A program made the position numbers and the translations under genes. Shown in pieces: positions 1-7,779 of a stretch of 32,170 nt of DNA. The DNA comes from Candidatus Paceibacter sp. (GTDB lineage Bacteria > Patescibacteriota > Patescibacteriia > SG8-24 > DYFX01), in the NCBI GenBank assembly GCA_020724945.1, contig DYFX01000005.1, positions 1 to 32,170 of the forward strand, written 5' to 3'. Every line of letters starts with the position of its first letter. Position 1 is the first letter of the stretch. The notes beneath the pieces are model-generated. The model saw nothing but the letters and a program-made list of their open reading frames with translations. It searched no databases and was not told the origin of the DNA.

Positions 1-1274
1 GTGAAATTCTTGTCCTTCACGACCATCATGAACTTCGGCGGCGCGCTCTGCGTCTGGCGGATGCCGTAGACATGCGCGTGCTTGCGCTTCACGCCCATGG
101 CGGTCTTCTTGTGGGAGATGCGCGACTCCAGGTACGGCTTCACGATCTTGGCGTTGAAGTCGTCGAGCTCGTCCTCGGTCAGCACGCGCTCGCGGGCGGC
201 CTTCACGCGCAGCGCGATGTCGAGGAGCGTGTGCACCCGCGTGCCGGTCTTTGCGGAGACGAAGGCGAAGGGCGCCCAGGTCAGGAAGGGGAGCTGTTCG
301 AGGATGTCGGCGCGCATCTCGTCGCCGGTCTTGGTGGTCTTGGACGAGAGCGTGTCCCACTTGTTCACGACCAGCACGACGCCCTTCCCGGATTCGATGG
401 CCAGGCCGGCCAGGTGCTGGTCCTGCGCGCCGATGCCGAAGGAGACATCGAGCACCAGGAAGACGACATCCGCGCGCTTGAGCGCCACGAGGCTCTTGTC
501 CACCGAAGCCGATTCCAGCCCGCGCTCGATGTGCGCGCGCTTGCGGATGCCGGCGGTGTCGACCACCAGGATCGGCTTGTCGTCGTAGAAGAGCAGGGTG
601 TCCTGGGGTTCGCGGGTGGTGTGGGGGATTTCCGAGACGATGACGCGCTCCTCGCCGATCAGGGCGTTGAGCAGCGACGACTTGCCGACATTCGGGCGTC
701 CGAGCATGGCGATCGTGGCCAGGGGCTCGATGTCCTCGAGCGGGAGCTTTTCGGCCTCCAGCACCTCGAAGACGCGGTCGAGCAGGTCGCCCGTGCCGCC
801 GCCGGTGGCCGCCGAGACCGCGATGGGGGAGCCGAAGCCGAGCTTCTTCCACTGGTCGCCGGTCTCGCGGCGCGCGGAAGCGCTGTCGGCCTTGTTGACC
901 ACGAGCACGACCGGCTTGCCGGCCTTGCGCAGCTCCTTGGCGAGCAGGATGTCGGTCGAGAGCGGTCCGGTCTGGGCGTCGCCGACGAAGACGATGACAT
1001 GCGCCTTCTTGGCGGCGCGGAGCGCCTGCTTGCGGACATTCACCTCGATCTCGTCCTTCTTGATGATGTCGAGCCCGCCGGTGTCGAGCAGCGTGAGCAG
1101 CTGTCCGCGCCAGAGCGCGGTGCCGACGCCGACATCGCGCGTCGTGCCGGGGATGTCCGAAACCAGCGCCTGTTTCGCTTCGATCAGGCGGTTGAAGAGC
1201 GACGACTTGCCGACATTCTTGCGGCCGACGAGGGCGACCGACGGCGTGGCATGGACGGTGATGTTCTTGGGCAT
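1..1274 (-). CDS. der: GTPase Der (EngA), C-terminus truncated by window edge
   Basis: Reverse-strand translation from ATG at 1274: MPKNITVHATPSVALVGRKNVGKSSLFNRLIEAKQALVSDIPGTTRD...; second G domain ...AMLGRPNVGKSSLLNALIGEERVIVSEIPHTTRE.... Two tandem P-loop GTPase domains and a KH-like C-terminus are diagnostic. It is missing from the ORF track because it runs off the edge. Confidence 0.95.
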   Translation of the reverse strand, partial: MPKNITVHATPSVALVGRKNVGKSSLFNRLIEAKQALVSDIPGTTRDVGVGTALWRGQLLTLLDTGGLDIIKKDEIEVNVRKQALRAAKKAHVIVFVGDAQTGPLSTDILLAKELRKAGKPVVLVVNKADSASARRETGDQWKKLGFGSPIAVSAATGGGTGDLLDRVFEVLEAEKLPLEDIEPLATIAMLGRPNVGKSSLLNALIGEERVIVSEIPHTTREPQDTLLFYDDKPILVVDTAGIRKRAHIERGLESASVDKSLVALKRADVVFLVLDVSFGIGAQDQHLAGLAIESGKGVVLVVNKWDTLSSKTTKTGDEMRADILEQLPFLTWAPFAFVSAKTGTRVHTLLDIALRVKAARERVLTEDELDDFNAKIVKPYLESRISHKKTAMGVKRKHAHVYGIRQTQSAPPKFMMVVKDKNF

Positions 1275-1275
1275 A

Positions 1276-2739
1276 TCAGTTGACGGCGTCCTGGCCGAGC
1301 ACGACGACGAAATCGGTGCCGGCGGAATCGGGCTGCTGGCCGTTGGAAAGCGCGATGTTGCTCGGCGTCACGCCGGAGGCGAGGTAGCCGGGGAGCGTCA
1401 GGCCGACCTCGGCGCCCAGGAGGTTCTTGAGGGTCTGCAGTTCCTGCGGCAGGCCGCCGTTGGTGAGGTCGTAGACGATGGTGCGCTCGCGCGAGGTCTC
1501 CTGCGCGTTGCCGATGCGGACGACATCGTAGCCGACCTTGGCGAGCAGGTCCTGCGTCTTCTTGGCGAGGCCCGACTGCCGCGTGCCGTTCTGGATCTCG
1601 ACGCGCGCCGGCCGCGCGGCTTCGGGCGCCGTCTCGGTTTCGGGGCGCGTCTCGAGCACGCGCGCCGCGATGCGGCGGACATCGCTCCAGTCGCTCTTGC
1701 GGGGGAGCAGCACATAGGCGTCCACGCCGGAGAGGCTGATGGAGGAGGCGTAGAGCGGGCCTTGCGGACCGTCGTCGAGCACGCGGTTCACGAGCTTCGT
1801 GGTGTCGACCTCGCGCATGGCCTTGGCGAGCTTCACGATCTCCCACAGCTCCATGTCGGTGATGACATGGCTCTGGAGCGTCTCGAGCACGCTGGCGACG
1901 CGCGAGGGGTTCAGCAGGGTGTCGAACGAGACGAGCTTCTCCTTGAGCGCGAGCATCACCTTCTGCTGGCGCCGGCTGCGCGCGAAGTCGCCGCCCTCGC
2001 CGTTGTTCCCGTGGCGCGAACGCACGAACTCCAGGGCGGTCTCGCCGTCCATCGTCTGCCAGCCCTTGTCGAAATGGACCTTCTGGTAGAGGGCGTCATC
2101 GGTCGGGTAGGCGAAGTCCGTGAAGGTGCGTTCCACATTGACGGTCACGCCGCCGACATCGTCGATGAGCGTCTTGAACGCCGAGAAGTCGACGCGCACA
2201 TAATAGTCGATGGGCTGGTCGAGCAGCGCCGCGACGGCCTGGCGCGCGGCCTCTCCGCCGGAGCGCGGCTGCTTCTTTTCCGCCAGCGCGTTGACCGCGT
2301 TGATCTTGTTCTGTCCGCCGTCGGGGACGGGAATCCACAGGTCGCGCGGCAGGCTCACGATGCCGACCTGCGAGGTGGACGGCTTGAAGGTCACGAAGAG
2401 GATGGTGTCCGTCAGGTGCGGTCCGTCATGGCCGATGCCGCCTTCGCCGAGCACCAGGATGTTGATGCGGTCGCGTTCCTCGCCGCGCAGGCGCTTCTCG
2501 GAGTTGCCGACGAGCCGCCGGACCTGCTCGAAGATCGAGACCTTCTCCGCGCCCTCGCTGTCCGGGTTGATGGCCGAGGCGGCCGAAAGGAGCCGCGCCG
2601 AGGCCGCCGAGAACAGCAGAGGGACGGCCACGACGAGCGCGCCGAGCCCGATCAGGGCCCCTTTCCAAAACGAAAAACGCCGTCGCGACGCGGCGACGCC
2701 GGTCCGGGGATCGAGAAGGTTGATCTTCGGGGGCCTCAT
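1276..2739 (-). CDS. LytR-CpsA-Psr (LCP) family cell-wall polymer transferase with LytR_C-like C-terminal domain
   Basis: N-terminal TM, then RINILVLGEGGIGHDGPHLTDTILFVTFKPSTSQVGIVSLPRDLWIPVP...KINAVNALAE and ...EFVRSRHGNNGEGGDFARSRRQQKVM, which are LCP motifs. Start chosen at MRPPKINLL (2739) rather than the ORF-track start. Confidence 0.9.
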   Translation of the reverse strand: MRPPKINLLDPRTGVAASRRRFSFWKGALIGLGALVVAVPLLFSAASARLLSAASAINPDSEGAEKVSIFEQVRRLVGNSEKRLRGEERDRINILVLGEGGIGHDGPHLTDTILFVTFKPSTSQVGIVSLPRDLWIPVPDGGQNKINAVNALAEKKQPRSGGEAARQAVAALLDQPIDYYVRVDFSAFKTLIDDVGGVTVNVERTFTDFAYPTDDALYQKVHFDKGWQTMDGETALEFVRSRHGNNGEGGDFARSRRQQKVMLALKEKLVSFDTLLNPSRVASVLETLQSHVITDMELWEIVKLAKAMREVDTTKLVNRVLDDGPQGPLYASSISLSGVDAYVLLPRKSDWSDVRRIAARVLETRPETETAPEAARPARVEIQNGTRQSGLAKKTQDLLAKVGYDVVRIGNAQETSRERTIVYDLTNGGLPQELQTLKNLLGAEVGLTLPGYLASGVTPSNIALSNGQQPDSAGTDFVVVLGQDAVN

Positions 2740-2866
2740 GATGGACTTGCTTCGAGGTAAAAAGCCTGCTAGAGTGGCCACTACGCGTGTATAATAAGAG
2801 AAGAAGGCGGCGTTGTCCAGCCTCCGGTCGCCCCGACGCGCGGCGCCGCCCCGACCCCGAATTCAA

Positions 2867-2943
2867 GGACGTTTAGCTCAGCTGGTTAGAGCGCTGTCCT
2901 CACACGACAGAGGTCGGTGGTTCGATCCCACCAACGTCCACCA
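2867..2943 (+). tRNA. tRNA-Val (CAC), CCA encoded
   Basis: Acceptor ggacgtt/aacgtcc, anticodon stem ctgtc/gacag with loop ctCACac, T-loop ggttcgatccc, discriminator A plus encoded CCA. Confidence 0.95.
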
Positions 2944-2963
2944 CGACGCCTTTTCCCGTTTTC

Positions 2964-3590
2964 ATGGAAACCACCCCCAAGCCCGACGCCCAGGAGGAGC
3001 TCCCGAAGCCGGCCGACGCCGGCGGCGAGGGAGAGCCGTCCGTGCTCGGGTCGATCGGCCGCTTCGCGCTCGAGCTCGTCGAGATCGTCGTGATCTCGCT
3101 GGCCATCATCCTGCCGATCCGCTACTTCCTCATCCAGCCGTTCTATGTCAAGGGCGCCTCGATGGAGCCGACCTTCGACGACCATGAGTACCTGATCATC
3201 GACGAGTTGAGCTACCGGTTCCGCGCGCCGCAGCGCGGCGAGGTCGTCGTCTTCCGCTATCCGCTCGATCCGCGGCAGTACTTCATCAAGCGCGTCGTGG
3301 GATTGCCGGGCGAGACGGTCCGCGTCTCGGACAACGCCGTCGTCGTCGTGAACGCCGAGCATCCCGAAGGCTTCGCGCTCGACGAGAGCGGCTACCTGGC
3401 CTCCGACACCGTCACCCGCGGCGACCGCACGGTCGAGCTCGGCGAAGGCGAATACTTCGTCCTGGGCGACAACCGCGGCGCCAGCCTCGATTCGCGGACC
3501 TTCGGCTCCCTCCCGCTCAAGAACATCGTCGGACGCGTCTGGATCCGCGGCTGGCCCCTCGATCGCGTCGAGGTCTTCAGCGCCCCGTAA
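2964..3590 (+). CDS. lepB: Signal peptidase I
   Basis: TM followed by YVKGASMEPTF (catalytic Ser), DPRQYFIKRVVGLPGE (catalytic Lys), GEYFVLGDNRGASLDSRTFG. Confidence 0.93.
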   Translation: METTPKPDAQEELPKPADAGGEGEPSVLGSIGRFALELVEIVVISLAIILPIRYFLIQPFYVKGASMEPTFDDHEYLIIDELSYRFRAPQRGEVVVFRYPLDPRQYFIKRVVGLPGETVRVSDNAVVVVNAEHPEGFALDESGYLASDTVTRGDRTVELGEGEYFVLGDNRGASLDSRTFGSLPLKNIVGRVWIRGWPLDRVEVFSAP

Positions 3591-3610
3591 CTCACCGTTT
3601 CATCGATCGC

Positions 3611-5128
3611 ATGCCGAAATCCGCCAAAAACCCCGCGGCCGCCAAGCCGGCGGAAAAGCCCGCCAAACCGGCCGAGAAGCCCGGCGAGGAGGCGCCCAAG
3701 CCGAAGCGCACCGCCCCCGCGCCCAATTTGCTGCGCGGCATGAAGGACATCCTTCCGGGCGATCAGAAATACTGGGCGCTCGTCCGGAACGCCGCCGACC
3801 ATCTCGCCGCCACCTTCGGCTTCGATCGCGTCGACACGCCCATCCTCGAGGAGACGGCGCTCTTCGTGCGCGGCGTCGGCAAGCAGACGGACATCGTCGA
3901 GAAGGAGATGTTCAGCTTCGTCGACCAGGGAGGGGAGTCGATGACGCTCCGCCCGGAGCTCACCGCCCCGCTCGCCCGCGCCTACATCAACCACGGCATG
4001 TGGAACCACCCCCAGCCCATCAAGTGGTACACCTGGGGGCAGGTCTTCCGGCATGAGCGCCCGCAGGCCGGCCGGTACCGCCAGTTCACGCAGGCCGGGC
4101 TCGATGTCTTCGGCGACCGCCACCCGGTCATCGACGCCAACCTCATCTTCGCCGCGCATACGCTCTTCAAGGATGTCGGCCTCGACGCCATCGTGCTGGT
4201 CAACTCCATCGGCGACGCCGCCTCGCGCGAGCAGTTCAAGGAACAGCTCGTCGCCTACTACCGGTCCAAGCGCTCGCAGATCTGCGAGAACTGCAAGAAG
4301 CGCCTCCAGCGCAACCCGATGCGCGTCCTCGACTGCAAGGAAGAAGGCTGCGTGGCCGTGAAGGCCGAAGCGCCGCAGATCGTCGACTTCCTGAACGAGG
4401 AGTCCAAGAACCATTTCATCCGCGTGCTCGAGTACCTCGACGAGCTCGAGGTCCCGTACCAGCTCCAGCCGCACCTCGTGCGCGGGCTCGACTACTACAG
4501 CCACACCGTCTTCGAGGTCGTCGGTTCCGACGACGCGGAGAAGCACGGCCAGGTCGCCCTCGCGGCCGGCGGCCGCTACGACGCGCTCATCGAGACGCTC
4601 GGCGGACAGCCGACCGCGGCCTGCGGCTTCTCGTGGGGCATCGAGCGCGTCATCCTGCGCCTCAAGGAGAAGCAGGTGAGCGTCCCCGACATCAACCAGC
4701 CGGAAGTCTTCGTCGCCCAGCTCGGCGAACCGGCCCGCCGCAAGACGCTCGCGCTCTTCAACGCCCTCCGCAAGGACGGCGTGCAGGTGGCCGAGAGCTT
4801 CTCGCGCGACGCGCTCAAGCAGCAGCTCGAGATCGCCAACCGCCTGGGCGTGCGCTACACCGTCATCCTGGGCCAGAAGGAAGTGCTCGACGGCACCGCC
4901 CTGATCCGCGACATGGACTCGGGCATCCAGGAGATCGTCGACTTCAAGAAGTGCGCCGCGGAGCTCAAGCGCAAGCTCGCCATGCCCGCCCCGCCCAAAG
5001 CCGCGCCTCCGGCCCCGCCGCAGGAAGAGGAGCCTCTCCTCGCCGAAGAGCCGCTCCTCAAGGAAGAGGAACCGGAAGCGGTCGAAGAGGAAGGCAAGAA
5101 GGGCAAGAAGAAAAAGGGAGACGAATAA
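3611..5128 (+). CDS. hisS: Histidyl-tRNA synthetase with low-complexity N- and C-terminal extensions
   Basis: LRGMKDILPGDQKYW, TLRPELTAPLARAYINH, GQVFRHERPQAGRYRQFTQ, LVRGLDYYSHTVFEVV: class II HisRS motifs. K/P/A-rich first ~38 aa and E/K-rich last ~45 aa. Confidence 0.93.
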   Translation: MPKSAKNPAAAKPAEKPAKPAEKPGEEAPKPKRTAPAPNLLRGMKDILPGDQKYWALVRNAADHLAATFGFDRVDTPILEETALFVRGVGKQTDIVEKEMFSFVDQGGESMTLRPELTAPLARAYINHGMWNHPQPIKWYTWGQVFRHERPQAGRYRQFTQAGLDVFGDRHPVIDANLIFAAHTLFKDVGLDAIVLVNSIGDAASREQFKEQLVAYYRSKRSQICENCKKRLQRNPMRVLDCKEEGCVAVKAEAPQIVDFLNEESKNHFIRVLEYLDELEVPYQLQPHLVRGLDYYSHTVFEVVGSDDAEKHGQVALAAGGRYDALIETLGGQPTAACGFSWGIERVILRLKEKQVSVPDINQPEVFVAQLGEPARRKTLALFNALRKDGVQVAESFSRDALKQQLEIANRLGVRYTVILGQKEVLDGTALIRDMDSGIQEIVDFKKCAAELKRKLAMPAPPKAAPPAPPQEEEPLLAEEPLLKEEEPEAVEEEGKKGKKKKGDE

Positions 5129-5132
5129 GCTC

Positions 5133-5157
5133 AAAACCCGCCCACCCGGCGGGTTTT
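5133..5157 (+). terminator. Rho-independent terminator after hisS
   Basis: Inverted repeat aaaacccgcc-caccc-ggcgggtttt ending in a T run. Confidence 0.8.
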
Positions 5158-5166
5158 CGGCTGAAG

Positions 5167-5195
5167 TTGACCTTATTTCCGTCCTCTGATATCCT
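5167..5195 (+). promoter_or_regulatory. Candidate sigma70-type promoter for rpsU
   Basis: TTGACC (5167-5172), 17-nt spacer, TATCCT (5190-5195), ~50 nt upstream of the S21 start. Confidence 0.6.
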
Positions 5196-5247
5196 CCCTG
5201 CGAGACCCCCGTCTCTCTATTTTTAGTGGAAAGGAGAGTGAATCGTT

Positions 5248-5502
5248 ATGGTTGAAGTCAAACGCAAGAAAGGCGAGTCCTTCGAAGCCCTGCTCCGACG
5301 CTTTAGCCGACGCATTCAGCAGAGCGGCCGCGTCCTCCAGGCCAAGAAGGTCCGCTTCCACAAGCCCGAAGGCAACAAGAACGCCCAGCGCGACGCCGCG
5401 CTCCGCCGCGAATATCTCGCTCAGCGCCGCGAATACATGCTGAAGAGCGGAAAGATGAAGGAAGAGGATTTCGGACGCAAGCGCAAGAGCTACCGCGGTT
5501 AA
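5248..5502 (+). CDS. rpsU: Small ribosomal subunit protein S21 (bS21)
   Basis: 84-aa basic protein MVEVKRKKGESFEALLRRFSRRIQQSGRVLQAKKVRFHKP..., S21-like; aaaggaga SD upstream. Confidence 0.85.
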   Translation: MVEVKRKKGESFEALLRRFSRRIQQSGRVLQAKKVRFHKPEGNKNAQRDAALRREYLAQRREYMLKSGKMKEEDFGRKRKSYRG

Positions 5503-5512
5503 CCGGAATTAC

Positions 5513-5968
5513 ATGTCCCTCCGCAGCGACATCGAAGCCCGCTTCATCGAGGCGATGAAGGCCAAGGACGCCGGAAAGGTTTCCGCCTACCGGATGCTCC
5601 GCTCGGCCCTCAAGAACGCCGAGATCGACAAGCAGGTGAAGGAACTGTCCGACGAGCAGGTGCTCGAGATCGTCGGCAAGGAAGTCAAGAAGCTCAAGGA
5701 CGCCCTCTCGGACTTCGAGAAGGCCGGCCGCACCGAGCTCAAGGACCAGACCGAGGCCGAACTGGCCATCCTCTCCGCCTTCCTGCCCGCGCAGCTCTCC
5801 GACGACGAGGTCCTCGCCGCCGTGGCCGCCAAGGCCGCCGCGCTGGGCCTGTCGGGAGAAGCCGCATATGGTAGACTGATGGGAGAGGTCATGAAAGACC
5901 TGAAAGGGAAGGCCGACGGAGGAACGGTCGGCAAAGCCGTCAAGGAGTTCCTGCAAAAACAAAGTTAG
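5513..5968 (+). CDS. GatB/YqeY domain-containing protein
   Basis: MSLRSDIEARFIEAMKAKDAGKVSAYRMLRSALKNAEIDK...ELAILSAFLPAQLSDDEV...GRLMGEVMKDLKGKADGGTVGKAVKEFL: YqeY signature. Confidence 0.9.
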   Translation: MSLRSDIEARFIEAMKAKDAGKVSAYRMLRSALKNAEIDKQVKELSDEQVLEIVGKEVKKLKDALSDFEKAGRTELKDQTEAELAILSAFLPAQLSDDEVLAAVAAKAAALGLSGEAAYGRLMGEVMKDLKGKADGGTVGKAVKEFLQKQS

Positions 5969-5993
5969 TCCGGGATCACTACCCTCCTGTTCC

Positions 5994-7778
5994 ATGCTCC
6001 CAGGAAGGAAGCCATCAGCCCGAACGCTCGCGACGACCGCCCTCACGGTGATGCTTTTCGTGTCGGCGGTTTTTGCGTACATGGCGGTCGCGCCCGCCGC
6101 GCACGCGCAGGGCATCACGGGCGAGGAGATCCTCGACCCGGGCGTCGGCGAGGTCATCGGCACCGGCACCGAAGACATCCGCGTCGTCATCGCGCGCCTC
6201 ATCCGCGCGGCCTTCGGCTTCCTCGGCATCATCGCGGTCCTGCTTGTCCTCTACGCCGGCTTCCTTTGGATGACGGCCGCCGGCGAAGCGGACAAGATCG
6301 AACGCGCCAAGAAGACGCTCACGGCCGCCATCATCGGCCTCGTCATCATGCTCTCGGCCTACGGCATCACCTCGTTCATCATCAGCCGCCTGCTGGGCGA
6401 AGGCTTCGGCGGCGGGGGAGCGGGGACGAGCGAATCGAGCGCGCCGTCCGACCGCGCCTGCATCGGCCTCTCCGCCACCTGTCCGGCCGGAGCGCTCGGC
6501 AACGGCATCGTCGAAGGCCACTATCCGACGCGCAACGCCACCGGCATCCCGCGCAACACGCGCGTCATCGTCACCTTCAAGGAGGCGATCGACCCGGCCT
6601 CCATCGTGCTCGGCGGAGCGAATCCGACGGCCGCCATCCTGCGCTCGTCGCAGGTCGTCGGCACCTCGAACCAGTTCGCGGAGAAGTTCGCGCAGAGCCT
6701 CGCGGGCGGCGACATCGAGATCGTGCCCACGCCGGACAACCGCACCTTCGCCTTCATCCAGACGAACTGCCCGACGGAGTGCTTCGGCAGCCCCTCCGAG
6801 AACGTCTTCTACACCGTCGCGCTGCGCGGCGGGACCGACGGCATCAAGAAAGCGGGAGGTTCCCCGGCCTTCACCGGCACCTTCAACTCCGGCTACCTCT
6901 GGGAGTTCCAGGTCTCGACGGTGCTCGACCTCACGCCTCCGGTCGTGAGCTACACCGTGCCCGACGACGGCGACCAGGCGGTGCCGCGCAACGCGATGGT
7001 GCAAGTGACCTTCAACGAGGCCGTCGACCCCGTCAGCGTCGCGGCAGGGCTCTCCGTCACGCGCGCCGACGGTTCCGTCATCCAGGGCGTGCAGGCCATC
7101 GGCAACGCGTATCGCAGCGTCGAGTTCCGCACGAACGACCTGTGCGGCACCAACTCCTGCGGCGAGCAGGTCTATTGCCTGCCGGGCAACGCGCAGATTT
7201 CCGTGCGCGTGAAGGCCGACGGCCTCACCGCCACGCCGCCGACCGGCATCTTCCCGCCCAACGGCATCACCGACATGGCCGGCAACTCGCTCGACGGCGA
7301 CGGCGACGGCATGGCCGACGGGCCGCCCGACGATGATTACGCTTACGCCTTCCGGACCTCGAACCAGATCGACCTCGTCCCGCCGAAGGTCGTCGCCCAA
7401 GATCCCGCGACCTTGCAGGGAGAGATCCCGCGCGACCTGCGCATGACCGCGACCTTCTCCAAGCTGATGAGCTTCTCGAGCATGACGACCTCGACCGTCC
7501 GCCTCATTCCGGGTTCCGGCGGCGCGCCGACGAACTACTGGATCGAGGGCGGCGCGGTCTCCTCGGTCGCCGGCGGCGATCCCGACCAGGGCCAGGCGGT
7601 CATCAACCACGACCTGCTCTCGATGAACCAGCCGTACGCCATCCAGCTCACCTCCGGACTGCGCGACACGCGCCAGAACTGCTTCTACCCCGGCGCCGGA
7701 CAGACGGTCTGCACCGGAAGCGAACCGTTCTGCTGCAACGGCGTGCCGTCGCTCACGGCCTGCGGGTTCACCCAATAG
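5994..7778 (+). CDS. Pilin-module fusion: signal peptide + two-TM VirB2/TrbC-like module + Ig-like (Big_5-type) extracellular domains
   Basis: Signal peptide cleaved near AHAQG; two hydrophobic segments (RAAFGFLGIIAVLLVLYAGFLWMTAAG and KKTLTAAIIGLVIMLSAYGITSFIISRLLG); Gly-rich linker; repeated Big_5-like modules (VPRNAMVQVTFNEAVDP, IPRDLRMTATFSKLMS). Confidence 0.8.
   Translation: MLPGRKPSARTLATTALTVMLFVSAVFAYMAVAPAAHAQGITGEEILDPGVGEVIGTGTEDIRVVIARLIRAAFGFLGIIAVLLVLYAGFLWMTAAGEADKIERAKKTLTAAIIGLVIMLSAYGITSFIISRLLGEGFGGGGAGTSESSAPSDRACIGLSATCPAGALGNGIVEGHYPTRNATGIPRNTRVIVTFKEAIDPASIVLGGANPTAAILRSSQVVGTSNQFAEKFAQSLAGGDIEIVPTPDNRTFAFIQTNCPTECFGSPSENVFYTVALRGGTDGIKKAGGSPAFTGTFNSGYLWEFQVSTVLDLTPPVVSYTVPDDGDQAVPRNAMVQVTFNEAVDPVSVAAGLSVTRADGSVIQGVQAIGNAYRSVEFRTNDLCGTNSCGEQVYCLPGNAQISVRVKADGLTATPPTGIFPPNGITDMAGNSLDGDGDGMADGPPDDDYAYAFRTSNQIDLVPPKVVAQDPATLQGEIPRDLRMTATFSKLMSFSSMTTSTVRLIPGSGGAPTNYWIEGGAVSSVAGGDPDQGQAVINHDLLSMNQPYAIQLTSGLRDTRQNCFYPGAGQTVCTGSEPFCCNGVPSLTACGFTQ
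6304..6352 (+). repeat. 49-nt exact direct repeat, copy 1 (pilin module of gene at 5994)
   Basis: gcgccaagaagacgctcacggccgccatcatcggcctcgtcatcatgct, identical to 8075-8123. Confidence 0.9.
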
Positions 7779-7779
7779 T

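Noticed and set aside
72-2760. Long plus-strand ORFs (403 aa at 72 and 720 aa at 598)
   Set aside because: Antisense to der and the LCP gene, which have clear family motifs. Compositions such as HDQHDALP and ADEDDDM are typical of GC-rich antisense artefacts.
3392-5134. 580-aa minus-strand ORF
   Set aside because: Antisense to lepB and hisS; low-complexity L/E/D/R composition without family motifs.
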